A DNA stretch of 64,000 nt from Nostoc sp. TCL26-01 (GTDB lineage: Bacteria; Cyanobacteriota; Cyanobacteriia; Cyanobacteriales; Nostocaceae). Below the pieces are notes generated by a model, which saw only the letters and a list, made by a program, of their open reading frames with translations, was not told the origin of the DNA and did not search any database. Below, one piece after another: positions 33,877-44,059 of this stretch. Where the stretch lies: NCBI RefSeq assembly GCF_013393945.1, contig NZ_CP040297.1, positions 5,980,809-6,044,808 of the forward strand, read 5' to 3'. Every line of letters starts with the position of its first letter. The stretch's first letter is position 1. Position numbers and translations under genes: made by a program.

Positions 33877-35388
33877 ATGCTTTGCGACTACCTGGTACAA
33901 ATTCTGACTGCTCGTGTGTATGATGTTGCCCAGGAATCACCACTGGAGTATGCGCCTAATCTTTCTGCCAGATTGAATAATCAACTGCTGTTGAAGCGTG
34001 AAGATATGCAGTCTGTCTTCTCTTTTAAGCTACGGGGTGCTTACAACAAGATGGCAAATTTACCACCCGATTTGCTGGCAGAAGGTGTAATTGCAGCATC
34101 GGCGGGGAATCATGCCCAAGGTGTAGCTTTGGGGGCAAAACGGCTAGGAACTAGGGCAATTATCGTCATGCCTGTGACGACACCCCAAGTCAAGATAGAT
34201 GCAGTCAAGGCGCGAGGGGGAGAGGTGGTATTGCATGGGGATACTTATGATGATGCCTATGCCCATGCTCGACAATTAGAGGCAGAGAAAGGTTTAACAT
34301 TTATTCATCCTTTTGATGATCCTGATGTGATTGCTGGACAAGGGACAATTGGCATGGAAATCTTGCGCCAATATCAGCAACCCATCCATGCGATTTTTGT
34401 CGCTATTGGTGGCGGGGGATTAATTTCTGGGATTGGTGCTTATGTGAAACGGTTGCGTCCAGAGATTAAAATTATTGGGGTGGAACCAGTGGATGCTGAT
34501 GCCATGCACCAATCGTTAAAAGCTGGGCATCGGGTGCGGTTATCGCAAGTGGGGTTGTTTGCTGATGGGGTAGCAGTGCGGGAGGTAGGAGAAGAGACTT
34601 TTCGCCTGTGTCAGGAATATGTGGATGAAATTATTTTGGTAGATACTGATGATACCTGTGCAGCGATTAAAGACGTGTTTGAAGATACACGTTCTATTTT
34701 AGAACCAGCTGGAGCATTAGCGATCGCCGCCGCCAAAGCTTATGTAGAACGAGAGCAAATTCAAGGACAAACGTTAATTGCAGTGGCTTGTGGCGCAAAC
34801 ATGAATTTTGATCGTTTGCGCTTCGTGGCAGAACGAGCCGAATTTGGTGAACGTCGAGAAGCAATTTTTGCCGTGACAATTCCCGAAGCACCAGGAAGTA
34901 TCCGAAAATTCTGTGAATGTATTGGCAGGCGTAATCTGACAGAGTTTAACTATCGCATCGCTGATGAAAAAATCGCCCATATTTTTGTCGGTACGCAAAT
35001 TCAAAACCGTGCTGATAGAGCGAAAATGGTGCAAACTTTTGGAGACTGCGGTTTCCAAACTTTGGATTTAACTGACGATGAATTGACAAAACTGCATTTA
35101 CGTCACATGGTTGGTGGGCATTCGCCTCTGGCAAATAATGAATTGTTATATCGATTTGAGTTTCCCGAACGTCCTGGTGCGTTGATGAAATTTGTCGCTT
35201 CCATGAGTCCTAACTGGAATATTAGTATGTTCCACTACCGCAACAACGGCTCAGACTACGGACGCATTGTTGTGGGGATGCAAGTACCTCCCCAGGAAAT
35301 GGAGGAGTGGCAAAGTTTTCTCGATACTCTTGGTTATCGCTATTGGGATGAGAGTCAAAACCCAGCGTATAAATTATTTTTGGGTTAG
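33877..35388 (+). CDS. ilvA: threonine ammonia-lyase, biosynthetic
   Basis: 503 residues from ATG 33877; a TTG six codons upstream is less likely. Catalyses threonine deamination to 2-oxobutanoate, the first step toward isoleucine. The PLP Lys is K51 in SFKLRGAYNK; phosphate binding is by AIGGGGLISGIG. The C-terminal third has two ACT-like regulatory modules (about 335-405, VTIPEAPGSIRKFCECIG, and 425-500, FEFPERPGALMKFV), consistent with isoleucine feedback inhibition. Full length for the biosynthetic form. Confidence 0.95.
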   Translation: MLCDYLVQILTARVYDVAQESPLEYAPNLSARLNNQLLLKREDMQSVFSFKLRGAYNKMANLPPDLLAEGVIAASAGNHAQGVALGAKRLGTRAIIVMPVTTPQVKIDAVKARGGEVVLHGDTYDDAYAHARQLEAEKGLTFIHPFDDPDVIAGQGTIGMEILRQYQQPIHAIFVAIGGGGLISGIGAYVKRLRPEIKIIGVEPVDADAMHQSLKAGHRVRLSQVGLFADGVAVREVGEETFRLCQEYVDEIILVDTDDTCAAIKDVFEDTRSILEPAGALAIAAAKAYVEREQIQGQTLIAVACGANMNFDRLRFVAERAEFGERREAIFAVTIPEAPGSIRKFCECIGRRNLTEFNYRIADEKIAHIFVGTQIQNRADRAKMVQTFGDCGFQTLDLTDDELTKLHLRHMVGGHSPLANNELLYRFEFPERPGALMKFVASMSPNWNISMFHYRNNGSDYGRIVVGMQVPPQEMEEWQSFLDTLGYRYWDESQNPAYKLFLG

Positions 35389-35433
35389 AGATGAAAGTAC
35401 TATATCAGTGGTTTAATTTCTAGCGTTTCCAAG

Positions 35434-37844
35434 ATGGCAAACGAAAATCCCCAAACAGAATATGATTCGCCCTGGAAGCAAATATTACAACTGTATTTCC
35501 AGGACTTCATGCTGTTTTTCTTCCCCGCAGCGCATGAGCAAATAGATTGGACAAAACAACCAGAGTTCTTGGATAAAGAATTAGAGCAAGTGGTTCGTGA
35601 TGCCGAATTGGGGAAGCATTTGGCAGATAAGCTGGTAAAAATATATCTCAAGAATGGTGAAGAAAGCTGGGTATTGATACATCTGGAAGTTCAGGCTCAG
35701 GAAGAATCAGACTTTCCTAGAAGGATGTACACCTACAACTACCGCATCGTGCGACGTGCAAAGGCACGTGTTCTGATTGGAGGAAACCTCCCTGGGCAAC
35801 CCTTCGCCCTGTCCTCACGTAAAAGGGTCTTTGACCCCACCTACATCAAAAGTAAGTAATGAAATTGATGGAATGCAAGGAACGAAAGCCTGAATACGAA
35901 TAGCCTAAATTGGTAAGAAGGCAAGAGGAGAGCTGTCAAGGGTTAACGAAAGTGAATCAACATAAGTTCCGTTAAGTTGAAAAAGGTGAAATAAGGCTGA
36001 CACACCTTGACCAAAAGGTACGTAGGACGGCTGTTGAAGTGATACGGTCAACAGCGAAGGGGCAAAGCTCCTACCGGAATAAAGTTGGAACCCGAAACAG
36101 TTAATCATCAGACACGTGAAACACGGTAAGCCCTATGAATTCTCTGGCAAAGGTCGATAACCAGAGTAAGCCGACCGTAAGGAAAGCCTAAATATTCAGA
36201 GGGTAAAGGATACCAGAGAAAGCGAATGCCCTGGGTAATACCATTTCACTTTAATAATGATACAAATACGTGAGTCCGTCAGTCCGTCAGGGATTGTAAA
36301 TCCCTGTCTCATAGCTAAAGTCCTCTCAAGAGGACTGAATATCAGAGTCCATTTTAATGGACTTAAGCTATGAGACCACCGTTTTAACGGTGGGCGGACA
36401 ATACCCAACGAGTAAGCTATATGTATCAGGATTTTTGTGAATTGGTATAACGCTGGGGATAGGGGTTCAAACTTTACCCTACATCGAAAGATGGCAAACT
36501 TCTGGTAGGTTCTCAACGATAATCGGCGTAAAGGAATCGAACCGACGTGAAAGATAGAGTCAAAAAAGACATCGGAACGAAGGAACCCTTTCAAGATTGG
36601 TCAACCATTAACTGGAAAGCCGTCAAGAAACGGATTAGAAACCTGAGACAAAGAATCTATCGTGCAACTCAGTCACAGCAATGGAATCGGGTGAGAAGCC
36701 TGATGAAATTGATGTTACGCAGTTACTCGAACCTGCTACTATCGGTGCGAAGAGTCACACAAGAGAATCAAGGGAGGAAAACGGCGGGAATAGATAAGCA
36801 AACCGCCTTAACCCCCAAAGCTCGCGTGAGACTGCTCAGAGATATGGAAACCTATCAACTTTGGAAGGCAAAACCAACCAGACGGGTCTATATTCCCAAA
36901 TCAAACGGAAAAAGAAGTTCAAAGCTATACCAAGTAGCAGAAAACCAGAACTGGAAATGCCCAGTATGTGGGGAACACCTGTTCAACGGAGAAGAACTGC
37001 ACGTTCACCACTTAACAAAAGTGTCAGACGGAGGAACAGACGAGCAAACAAACTTGCTCCATCTTCACAAAACCTGCCACTACCATGTACACAGTGGAAA
37101 ACAGACTGAAACGTAGAGAGCTTGAGCCGGATGATGAGAAATTGTCAAGTCCGGTTCTGAGGGGAGGAGGGAACGGCGACGTATCCCTCCTTACCCGACT
37201 ATGATAGATATAAGCGTCCAGTAGTATCTTTGGCAGTTTTGGGTGATGAGCGCGCCAACTGGCGATCTAATCAGTTTGGTTATGAGTTGTTCGGATGTAG
37301 GGTAAATTTCCAATTCCCCGTCATCAAGTTGGTAGACTATGGGCAAAGGTTGTCTGAACTAGAGTCTAGCTGTAACCCATTTGCTACAGTAGTAATGGCA
37401 CATTTAAAAGCAATTGAGACACGAGATAATCGCGTTGAGCGTAAACAGCAGAAATTAGTTTTGGTGCGGCGACTTTATGAGCAGGGGTTTGAGCGCGAAG
37501 ATGTTCTTAACTTGTTGGCATTCATAGATTGGATGCTAACGCTACCATTAGATTTAGAACGAGAATTTCAGCACGAAGTAGAGCAATTGGAGGCAGAGCA
37601 ACGTATGCACTATGTTACTTCTTTTGAGCGCAGTGGTATTCGATTAGGATTGTTAAAGGGCATATCGTTGGGATTAAAGCTCAAATTTGGCTCTCAAGAG
37701 CAAAACTTATTACCGGAAATTGAGCAAATTGAGGATGTAAGCGTGCTGGAAACAATCTTATCAGCGATAGAAACATCCAGTAATGTTTCACAATTGCGTC
37801 AAATATACCAGTCGTCCACAACAGACACGCAACCAGAAGTTTAG
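35434..37844 (+). CDS. Rpn/YhgA-like PD-(D/E)XK protein gene interrupted by a group II intron
   Basis: Exon 1 is 35434-35748 (105 codons) and exon 2 is 37200-37844. Joining them in phase 0 gives YTYNYRI-YDRYKRPVVSLAV, an unbroken 319-residue protein. Exon 1 contains WKQILQLYFQDFMLFFFP and the nuclease-core strand WVLIHLEVQAQ (ExQ type); exon 2 has the helical C-terminus with repeated Leu/Glu segments ending LPEIEQIEDVSVLETILSAIET. Related proteins in bacteria are recombination-promoting nucleases or mobile-element-like proteins; function in cyanobacteria is unproven. Without splicing only the first 105 codons plus a frame extending into the intron are made. Confidence 0.82.
35749..37199 (+). 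mobile_element. group II intron, 1451 bp
   Basis: The 5' end GTGCGAC matches the conserved group II start. The 3' end has domain V as a 34-nt hairpin (37124-37157, GAGCCGG...CCGGTTC with the GATGAG bulge region) and domain VI (about 37161-37193), ending TTACCCGAC, a group II consensus AY end. A candidate branch A is at 37193, seven bases from the end. Upstream hairpins, such as GTCTCATAGCT near 36308 pairing with AGCTATGAGAC near 36367, fit intron domain structure. The splice joint keeps the host reading frame. Confidence 0.92.
36547..37116 (+). pseudogene. intron-encoded protein with the reverse transcriptase core deleted
   Basis: 189 residues from GTG 36547. It keeps the N-terminal RVT_N region (INWKAVKKRIRNLRQRIYRAT, GRKTAGIDKQTALTPKARV) up to RRVYIPKSNGK, which normally enters RT motif 1. 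It then jumps directly to the C-terminal HNH endonuclease (NWKCPVCGEHLFNGEELHVHH, NLLHLHKTCHYHVHSG). The RT motifs 1-7 and maturase thumb, normally some 300 residues, are gone. The frame remains open, so an internal in-frame deletion is likely. Splicing help and mobility would have to come from another copy. Confidence 0.88.
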
Positions 37845-37865
37845 CTCGCCACCGCCAACCAATCT

Positions 37866-39641
37866 TTACTCCATACCTCGTTCTTTAAACATACCCATCA
37901 ATTTACGCTTGCGTCCGTGAATTTCGATTAACTTTTCTCGATATTTTGTCCAATCTGCTTTTCTGCCTGATTCTAAATAAGCAGTCCGAACTTTTTTTAA
38001 CCATTCTATTGCTTCACTATAATATTCTGCTTTACCTTCATCCATAATTCTTTCCGCACGGCGACGGGCATTAGTAATTACCCAGTCGGGATTATAATTT
38101 ATGGCAACTTTCATCACACGATGAATTAAGGCTGCATGAAAAGAATTAAGTTCGCTGACGGTAGAAATAGCATCATCAATCAGCCCTTCATATAAAAATA
38201 TATCTACCTTAGCTGACTCTAATCCCCAACTTCTAGAAGTACGAACAATATCCAACAAATTAATTTTGACACTTTCCCAATCTTCCCCAGCTAATTCTGT
38301 CATCTTTTGGTAGTCAACAAAGCAAGGCTTGACTTGAAAAGCTGCTTTGAGTGCCAATAAAGCAGCGTTGGGATCACTCAACGCCTCAGCTAAATCACTT
38401 GTCCAAATGCCCAATTCATACTGACAATTTCCTGGTAAGTTGAATCCAGTTTGGGCAATGTCTAATGCTTGAGGTAATGAACCTTGTTCAGCCAGGGTTT
38501 TAGCTAAAGCAAAGGCATCTTCCATCGATTTCATCACAGTTTGAGCTGCGGCTAGTGCTTCTTCGACTCTGCCTAACCGACCTAACATAGTGAGATATTC
38601 TTGAGTTTGTCCTTCTGCTTGTGCTAGATAGAGATATTCTTGATAAAGCCCTTGGTTGTCTAGAATTTTGAGGCGAATTTGTGCTAAATCATCAGCATAG
38701 TTGGGTATTTCTTGTTCCCATACACCCATTTCGCTGATATTGCCTTGGAGAACTCGCAGTAGTGGCGGGTAATCCCAACCTTGGCGCAAAGCATCTAAAC
38801 TCATGGTAAAGTCGGCGTTCCATTCATCTTGCCAAGCTTCCAGATTTACTTGGATATCGACTTTCTCTTCTGGTGTGAGTTCAGCGCTGAGAATTGCTTC
38901 ACACCAAGCCAGATTTAATTCCCAGGCTATTTCATCGTTATCAGCACCATATTCTAGTACTTCGTCCCAATTTTCTGTACAGGTGGAGGTAATGGCTTCT
39001 AAAATGGCGATCGCATTATGACTCTCATCCCGTTGACAAAATTCTAAAGCCGTCTGGACTAAACTAAATAACTCCTCAGCAATGGGATCTTCTTCGTATC
39101 CTTCCTCAAAGTAGCGCACCGCTTCCCGTAGAATTTGCCTAACTTGTCCCCGAAAAGCAGCCAAATTGACAGTAATTTGCCGTTCAGGGTTGGTAGACAA
39201 GGGTTTAGGTGCAGGATTTGTCATCCAATTAACGTGTTGATCAATCACATCAATTAGTTGGGGTTGTTCCGCGACTAATTCCTGTATTAATCTTTGAGTC
39301 TGGACATGATCCAGACGATTTAATAACTTTTCTAAAGTGGGACGTTGTTCAATGATTTCTGGTTGGCGTGTCGATACAAGTATCGTTGCCACAATATGTT
39401 TACACCAACCATCAAGATTATAAAGACAAGTGCAGCTAGCTGAAGTGACACTCTTATCATCAAAATTCAGAGATACACGATAAGGTAATCGTTCATTCCC
39501 TTCCACTTCTGCCTGCAACTGCTGTCCACGTTGAATAATTGTCGTAACTGCACCCGCCTCAAAATATGCCTCACCTCGTTGGAAAGATTTGGCATTAGCG
39601 TAGCGACGGACGGTAAATTCACTGATTTGAGGAAGAGACAT
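37866..39641 (-). CDS. SWIM zinc-finger protein with helical repeats
   Basis: 591 residues. An N-terminal strand-rich segment then a SWIM motif: C70-x-C72...C80-x-H82 in ASCTCLYNLDGWCKH. The rest is alpha-helical with repeated, TPR-like helices (for example EEALAAAQTVMKSMEDAFALAKTLAEQGSLPQALDIA). SWIM domains bind DNA or proteins; bacterial SWIM proteins often flank SNF2 helicases, but none is adjacent here. Functional role not assigned. The start at MSLPQISEFTVRR matches the pattern of the family. Confidence 0.87.
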   Translation of the reverse strand: MSLPQISEFTVRRYANAKSFQRGEAYFEAGAVTTIIQRGQQLQAEVEGNERLPYRVSLNFDDKSVTSASCTCLYNLDGWCKHIVATILVSTRQPEIIEQRPTLEKLLNRLDHVQTQRLIQELVAEQPQLIDVIDQHVNWMTNPAPKPLSTNPERQITVNLAAFRGQVRQILREAVRYFEEGYEEDPIAEELFSLVQTALEFCQRDESHNAIAILEAITSTCTENWDEVLEYGADNDEIAWELNLAWCEAILSAELTPEEKVDIQVNLEAWQDEWNADFTMSLDALRQGWDYPPLLRVLQGNISEMGVWEQEIPNYADDLAQIRLKILDNQGLYQEYLYLAQAEGQTQEYLTMLGRLGRVEEALAAAQTVMKSMEDAFALAKTLAEQGSLPQALDIAQTGFNLPGNCQYELGIWTSDLAEALSDPNAALLALKAAFQVKPCFVDYQKMTELAGEDWESVKINLLDIVRTSRSWGLESAKVDIFLYEGLIDDAISTVSELNSFHAALIHRVMKVAINYNPDWVITNARRRAERIMDEGKAEYYSEAIEWLKKVRTAYLESGRKADWTKYREKLIEIHGRKRKLMGMFKERGME

Positions 39642-39648
39642 TAATATA

Positions 39649-39790
39649 ATTCGTAATTCGTAATGACGCTCGAAGACTCGCTCTAAGCGAAGCTATGCCG
39701 TTCGCGTTAGCGTCTCTGAAAGAGAAGGCTTTACGCTACGCTAACGTAATTCGTAATTCCGCTACGCGGAAGCAAGCTACGTAATAGCCT
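39649..39790. repeat. palindromic insert between copies of CGTAATTCGTAAT
   Basis: ATTCGTAATTCGTAAT (39649-39664) and CGTAATTCGTAATT (39745-39758) flank a stretch rich in GCTACGC-type palindromes (for example TTCGCGTTAGCG and TTACGCTACGCTAACG). Similar to the other nested repeats of the window. Confidence 0.6.
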
Positions 39791-40012
39791 ACAGCTTAGG
39801 CTTTAGGCGTTCTCGTGGAGTAGGCTTGTGCCAAGGTAATTTGTAGTTGGGTTAGGAATGGTAAATTAGGCAAGTAGATAATTATTCTACCTTGTCTCCT
39901 CTCATCCTCCACTCCCTACTCCCCACTCCCTACTCCCCAAATTAGACAAAAGACTTGCATGGATGACTGGACGGGTTGAAAATAGATAGGCGAAGCACAC
40001 GGGGAAACTAAC

Positions 40013-41440
40013 GTGAGTCATGAATTTGATTACGATTTAGTCATAATAGGCGCTGGTGTAGGGGGACATGGCGCAGCCCTACACGCTGTCAGTTGTGGCC
40101 TGAAAACAGCGATTATCGAAGCAGCCGACATGGGGGGAACCTGTGTCAACCGAGGCTGTATTCCATCGAAGGCGCTGTTGGCTGCTTCTGGACGTGTGCG
40201 GGAATTACGCGATGCCCACCACCTAAAGTCTTTGGGGATTCAAATTGGTAATGTAGAATTCGATCGCCAAGCGATCGCCAATCATGCCAATAATTTAGTC
40301 TCGAAAATTCAAGGAGATTTAACCAATAGTCTCAAACGCCTGGGAGTCGATATTATCAGGGGTTGGGGCAAAATTGCCGGGACACAAAAGGTATCTGTCA
40401 CAGTCGATGGGAGTGAAAAAACCATCACCGCTAAAGATATTATTTTGTCCCCTGGTTCTGTTCCCTTCGTTCCTCCTGGGATTGAAGTAGACGGTAAAAC
40501 TGTTTTTACTAGCGACCAAGGTGTAAAGTTAGAAACACTGCCAGAATGGGTAGCCATCATTGGTAGTGGTTATATCGGTTTAGAATTTTCCGATATTTAC
40601 TCAGCTTTGGGCTGTGAAATCACGTTGATTGAAGCCCTTGACCAGTTAATGCCAGGGTTTGATCGGGATATTGCCAAACTCGCAGAACGGGTACTCATTA
40701 CACCCCGCGATATTGAAACCAAAGTGGGAATATACGCTAAAAAAGTTATTCCTGGTTCACCAGTGGTTATTGAGTTGGCAGATTTTAAAACCAAGGAAGT
40801 TGTCGATGTGATTGAGGTGGATGCTTGCCTAGTAGCAACAGGACGCATCCCCGCCACCAAAAACCTGGGTTTAGAATCTGTTGGTATAGAACTTGACCGT
40901 CGAAATTTCATCCCTGTAGACGATCGCCTAGCAGTACTATCAGCAGGTGAAGTTGTCCCTCATGTTTGGGCAATTGGTGATGCTAATGGCAAAATGATGC
41001 TGGCACACGCCGCTTCTGCCCAAGGCATCGTCGCAGTGGAAAATATCATCGGTCGGCACAGAACAGTCGATTATCGCAGCATTCCCGCCGCCGCATTTAC
41101 CCATCCAGAAGTTAGTTATGTCGGCTTAACAGAAACAGGTGCAAAAGAGTTAGGCCAAGCCGAAGGTTTTGAAATCGCTACCAGTAGAAGTTACTTCAAA
41201 GGAAATTCTAAAGCTTTAGCAGAAAACGAAGCCGACGGTATCGCCAAAGTCATCTACCGCAAGGATACCGGGGAAGTTTTAGGTGTACATATTTTTGGCT
41301 TGCACGCCTCAGATTTAATCCACGAAGCATCCGCCGCCGTAGCTAACCGTCAGTCCGTCCAAACCCTAGCCCATCTCGTCCACGCCCACCCCACACTCTC
41401 AGAAGTGTTGGATGAAGCCTATAAACGGGCGATTGTGTAG
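40013..41440 (+). CDS. lpd: dihydrolipoyl dehydrogenase
   Basis: 475 residues from GTG 40013, preceded by GGGGAAAC. E3 subunit of pyruvate/2-oxo acid dehydrogenase or glycine cleavage complexes. It reoxidises dihydrolipoamide with NAD. Seen: FAD-binding GAGVGGHG, redox-active disulfide C44-x4-C49 (GGTCVNRGCIPSK), NAD-binding GSGYIGLEFSD, the FAD motif VWAIGDANGKMMLAH, and the C-terminal HAHPTLSEVLDEA with the active-site His-Glu. trpC follows on the same strand after an STRR. Confidence 0.95.
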   Translation: MSHEFDYDLVIIGAGVGGHGAALHAVSCGLKTAIIEAADMGGTCVNRGCIPSKALLAASGRVRELRDAHHLKSLGIQIGNVEFDRQAIANHANNLVSKIQGDLTNSLKRLGVDIIRGWGKIAGTQKVSVTVDGSEKTITAKDIILSPGSVPFVPPGIEVDGKTVFTSDQGVKLETLPEWVAIIGSGYIGLEFSDIYSALGCEITLIEALDQLMPGFDRDIAKLAERVLITPRDIETKVGIYAKKVIPGSPVVIELADFKTKEVVDVIEVDACLVATGRIPATKNLGLESVGIELDRRNFIPVDDRLAVLSAGEVVPHVWAIGDANGKMMLAHAASAQGIVAVENIIGRHRTVDYRSIPAAAFTHPEVSYVGLTETGAKELGQAEGFEIATSRSYFKGNSKALAENEADGIAKVIYRKDTGEVLGVHIFGLHASDLIHEASAAVANRQSVQTLAHLVHAHPTLSEVLDEAYKRAIV

Positions 41441-41443
41441 GTA

Positions 41444-41543
41444 AGAGTCAAGAGTCAACAGTCAAAAATATTTGATCATTGACTCTTGACTAATGACGAT
41501 TGACTAATGACTAATGACTAATGACCATTGACTAATGACTAAA
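41444..41543. repeat. STRR cluster (GAGTCAA, GACTAAT units)
   Basis: Tandem GAGTCAA and TGACTAA heptamers fill the lpd-trpC spacer. Confidence 0.85.
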
Positions 41544-41545
41544 TT

Positions 41546-42436
41546 ATGCAAATCCGTCGTCGCCAACCGAACCCGGTTATAAATGTTTCTATAGTGCGTT
41601 ATCAGGCTGCTGTGCCAGATGCAGAACCGCAGCACATCTTAGAGGAGATTGTCTGGCAAAAGGAAGTTGAAGTTGAGCAGATGCGCGAAAGGCAGCCTTT
41701 AGTGGAGTTGCAGAAAAAAGCACTCACAGCACCACCAACCCGCGATTTTGTTGCCGCATTAAAACAAGGCAAAACAACACCAGCCTTAATTGCCGAAGTT
41801 AAAAAAGCTTCCCCCAGTAAAGGGGTTTTCCGAGAAGATTTTGACCCAGTAGCGATCGCCTCATCTTACCAACAAGGGGGCGCTAGCTGTATCTCGGTTT
41901 TAACGGATGCTAAGTTTTTTCAAGGTAGTTTTGAAAACCTAGCCAAAGTCCGGGCTACTGTCGATATACCCTTACTTTGCAAGGATTTTGTCATTTATCC
42001 TTACCAAATGTACTTGGCGCGAATTCATGGCGCTGACGCGGTTTTATTCATTGCCGCTATTCTCAATGATCAATATTTACAATACTTCATCAAAATTGCC
42101 AAGGCGCTAAATATGGCTGCATTGATTGAAGTCCATAATCTCGAAGAACTTGACCGTGTATTAGCTTTAGATGGTGTAGCTTTAGTCGGCATCAACAACC
42201 GCAATCTAGAAGATTTTTCTGTGGACTTACAAACTACTTGCCAACTTTTAACGGCTAGAGGTAAGCAATTACAGGAAAAAGGTATCTTAGTCGTAAGTGA
42301 GTCAGGATTACACAAACCAGAAGATTTAAATTTAGTAGCCCAAGCTGGCGCTGCTGCTGTGTTAATTGGTGAGTCTTTAGTCAAACAACCAGATCCAGCA
42401 ATAGCGATCGCTAACTTATTTCCCAAGTCTGTTTAA
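41546..42436 (+). CDS. trpC: indole-3-glycerol phosphate synthase
   Basis: 296 residues. Fourth step of tryptophan synthesis, closing the indole ring of CdRP. TIM-barrel motifs: HILEEIVWQKEVEVEQM, ALIAEVKKASPSKGVF (catalytic Lys), SCISVLTDAKFFQGSF, LLCKDFVIYPYQ (second catalytic Lys), VGINNRNLEDF, LVVSESGL (Glu) and AAAVLIGESL. The N-terminus is some 30 residues longer than in enteric IGPS, as in other cyanobacteria. Monofunctional, no TrpF fusion. Confidence 0.95.
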   Translation: MQIRRRQPNPVINVSIVRYQAAVPDAEPQHILEEIVWQKEVEVEQMRERQPLVELQKKALTAPPTRDFVAALKQGKTTPALIAEVKKASPSKGVFREDFDPVAIASSYQQGGASCISVLTDAKFFQGSFENLAKVRATVDIPLLCKDFVIYPYQMYLARIHGADAVLFIAAILNDQYLQYFIKIAKALNMAALIEVHNLEELDRVLALDGVALVGINNRNLEDFSVDLQTTCQLLTARGKQLQEKGILVVSESGLHKPEDLNLVAQAGAAAVLIGESLVKQPDPAIAIANLFPKSV

Positions 42437-42720
42437 AAATTATTCTTTGTCTAACCCTAGTACGTCACGGCAGTAATCAAACACTCATTGGAAACGAGGA
42501 AAAAGCTCGTATTATCAAAGTCCCAACTTTTTACTTTGTACTTTTGCCTTATTGTACTAGGGTATTCTATATACCTATTTATTTATAAATCTAAAAAAAC
42601 TTTATCTCTTACTAGAGCAAAATTTAAGTTAAACATTTATTTATTGTGTAAAAATTGACTAAACAACATTCAGCAACTAAGCGTCACAAAATATCCAATT
42701 AAAAACTACTCATCGACTAC

Positions 42721-42969
42721 ATGGAGCAGCTTCCCCTTCCTTCACCCATTCATTACGAACTCATACTGCAATTATTAGAAAGACAAACCATGTCAGCAGT
42801 CAGTCACAACCCTGAATTGCGACATCAAGTTAATCAACTAATTATTACCATGCGGAAAGCCGCAGCCCAGCAAAAACACTTAGAAGAAACTTGCCAGGGT
42901 TCATCTGTACCAGTAGAACACCGTTGGTCAATTAACCATCATGGTGAGCGAGTAGCCACATCTGATTAA
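42721..42969 (+). CDS. small conserved cyanobacterial protein (DUF5340-like)
   Basis: 82 residues, starting MEQLPLPSPIHYELILQLLERQTM, a pattern seen in small cyanobacterial proteins of unknown function that I associate with DUF5340. Helical, soluble, with a polar C-terminus. A strong hairpin terminator lies about 100 bp downstream. Confidence 0.7.
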   Translation: MEQLPLPSPIHYELILQLLERQTMSAVSHNPELRHQVNQLIITMRKAAAQQKHLEETCQGSSVPVEHRWSINHHGERVATSD

Positions 42970-43070
42970 CGAAGTCGGAAGTTGGAAGGACTTAAACTCG
43001 TCGCTGTTTGTTAATTTTCTCACGTTCAGTTTAGCGATCGCATTTTATTACTTATAGTAAATTGCGAACT

Positions 43071-43104
43071 TAAAAAAGCGAGTTTGATACAACTCGCTTT
43101 TTTA
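43071..43104. terminator. bidirectional intrinsic terminator
   Basis: Perfect 14-bp stem TAAAAAAGCGAGTT / AACTCGCTTTTTTA with a TGATAC loop. A-run on one side and T-run on the other suit convergent genes 42721-42969 and 43221-43448. Confidence 0.85.
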
Positions 43105-43220
43105 CCTTTTTATTTTGGAAGTCAGTAGAAAAGTAGAATTCAATTATTTTAAGTCTCGGTCTTAATAAAAGACAGAGTAGGTGTGACATATGTGATTCTC
43201 CTGGATGAGTGAATCATATT

Positions 43221-43448
43221 CTAGGCTGTTTCTAGCCAATCATAGATTTGTTCTAACTGTTCCAACGTAATCAAACCATATTGCCAAAGAATCATGGGTA
43301 ATGGCCCTGGGTCTTGTGCCTGATGACGCAACGCTACAGCCAGGGATGCAGTAGAAATTGATAAATCTTCCTGTAGGAAATGAATTAGCCTTGAATAAGT
43401 TGATGGTGACATTTCTAACTCACCTCCTTGTATAGTCTGTATGGTCAT
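43221..43448 (-). CDS. DUF2949 small protein
   Basis: 75 residues. The core (RLIHFLQEDLSISTASLAVALRHQAQDPGPLPMILWQYGLITLEQLEQIYDWLE) fits the DUF2949 family restricted largely to cyanobacteria. Helical and soluble; function unknown. The start at ATG 43448 leaves a short N-terminal lead MTIQTIQGGELEM; a second Met at residue 13 (43412) is preceded by a GGAGGTGAG-like ribosome site and may be the real start. Confidence 0.78.
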   Translation of the reverse strand: MTIQTIQGGELEMSPSTYSRLIHFLQEDLSISTASLAVALRHQAQDPGPLPMILWQYGLITLEQLEQIYDWLETA

Positions 43449-44059
43449 TGAGTATTTTCCTAGTTCTTTGTAGTGTTGAATGGTTACTTCACCAGTGAAT
43501 GTACGATTCCCGGATTAGCTACCACCGTTAATGGTTTGTTATCTTTCAAAAAAAGTGTTTTTTGCGATGAAAACAAAAAATTTCATCTATTTTAGCCTTA
43601 ACACTGCTTACTACATCACAGTATCAATCAAAATTTTCTACCCAGAGACACGCTGCTAAAGCTTATAGAAATTTATGGACGTAACACTTACAGGTCTGGT
43701 GACTTTCCTGTAGTGATACTAGGTGCTTAACTTTCTAGCTATAAGTGACTGTAGCCAAGTCAAATAGGTTGATCTTTTTACTTCAGTGTTTTATTTAATT
43801 ACACATTTAGTAGTAAAGATTCCATAGCTAATACTGCCTCATGAACGACTAATTACACTTATGCCAAAAGGAAGATTTTTAGCATCAAACTTGTTTAGGC
43901 TGTGATTTTACCTGAGATAGGGGGAATTTTTCTGTTTTCGACATCATATTAAATATTAACCTCATAATTTCCTGTTTACGTATACTTGATATTTTTTTTA
44001 CGCAAAAATTATGAATTAGGATTGTCTATTCCTTATACCACAAGCAATTCACATTTCGC
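43449..44059. other. 611-bp intergenic region, no gene seen
   Basis: AT-rich with short direct repeats and no ORF, tRNA or strong hairpin that I can support. Long enough to carry a promoter and a small RNA; I see no diagnostic structure. Confidence 0.5.

Noticed and set aside
36196..36594. 132-codon minus-strand ORF within the group II intron
   Set aside because: Lies in structured intron RNA sequence, no recognisable motif.
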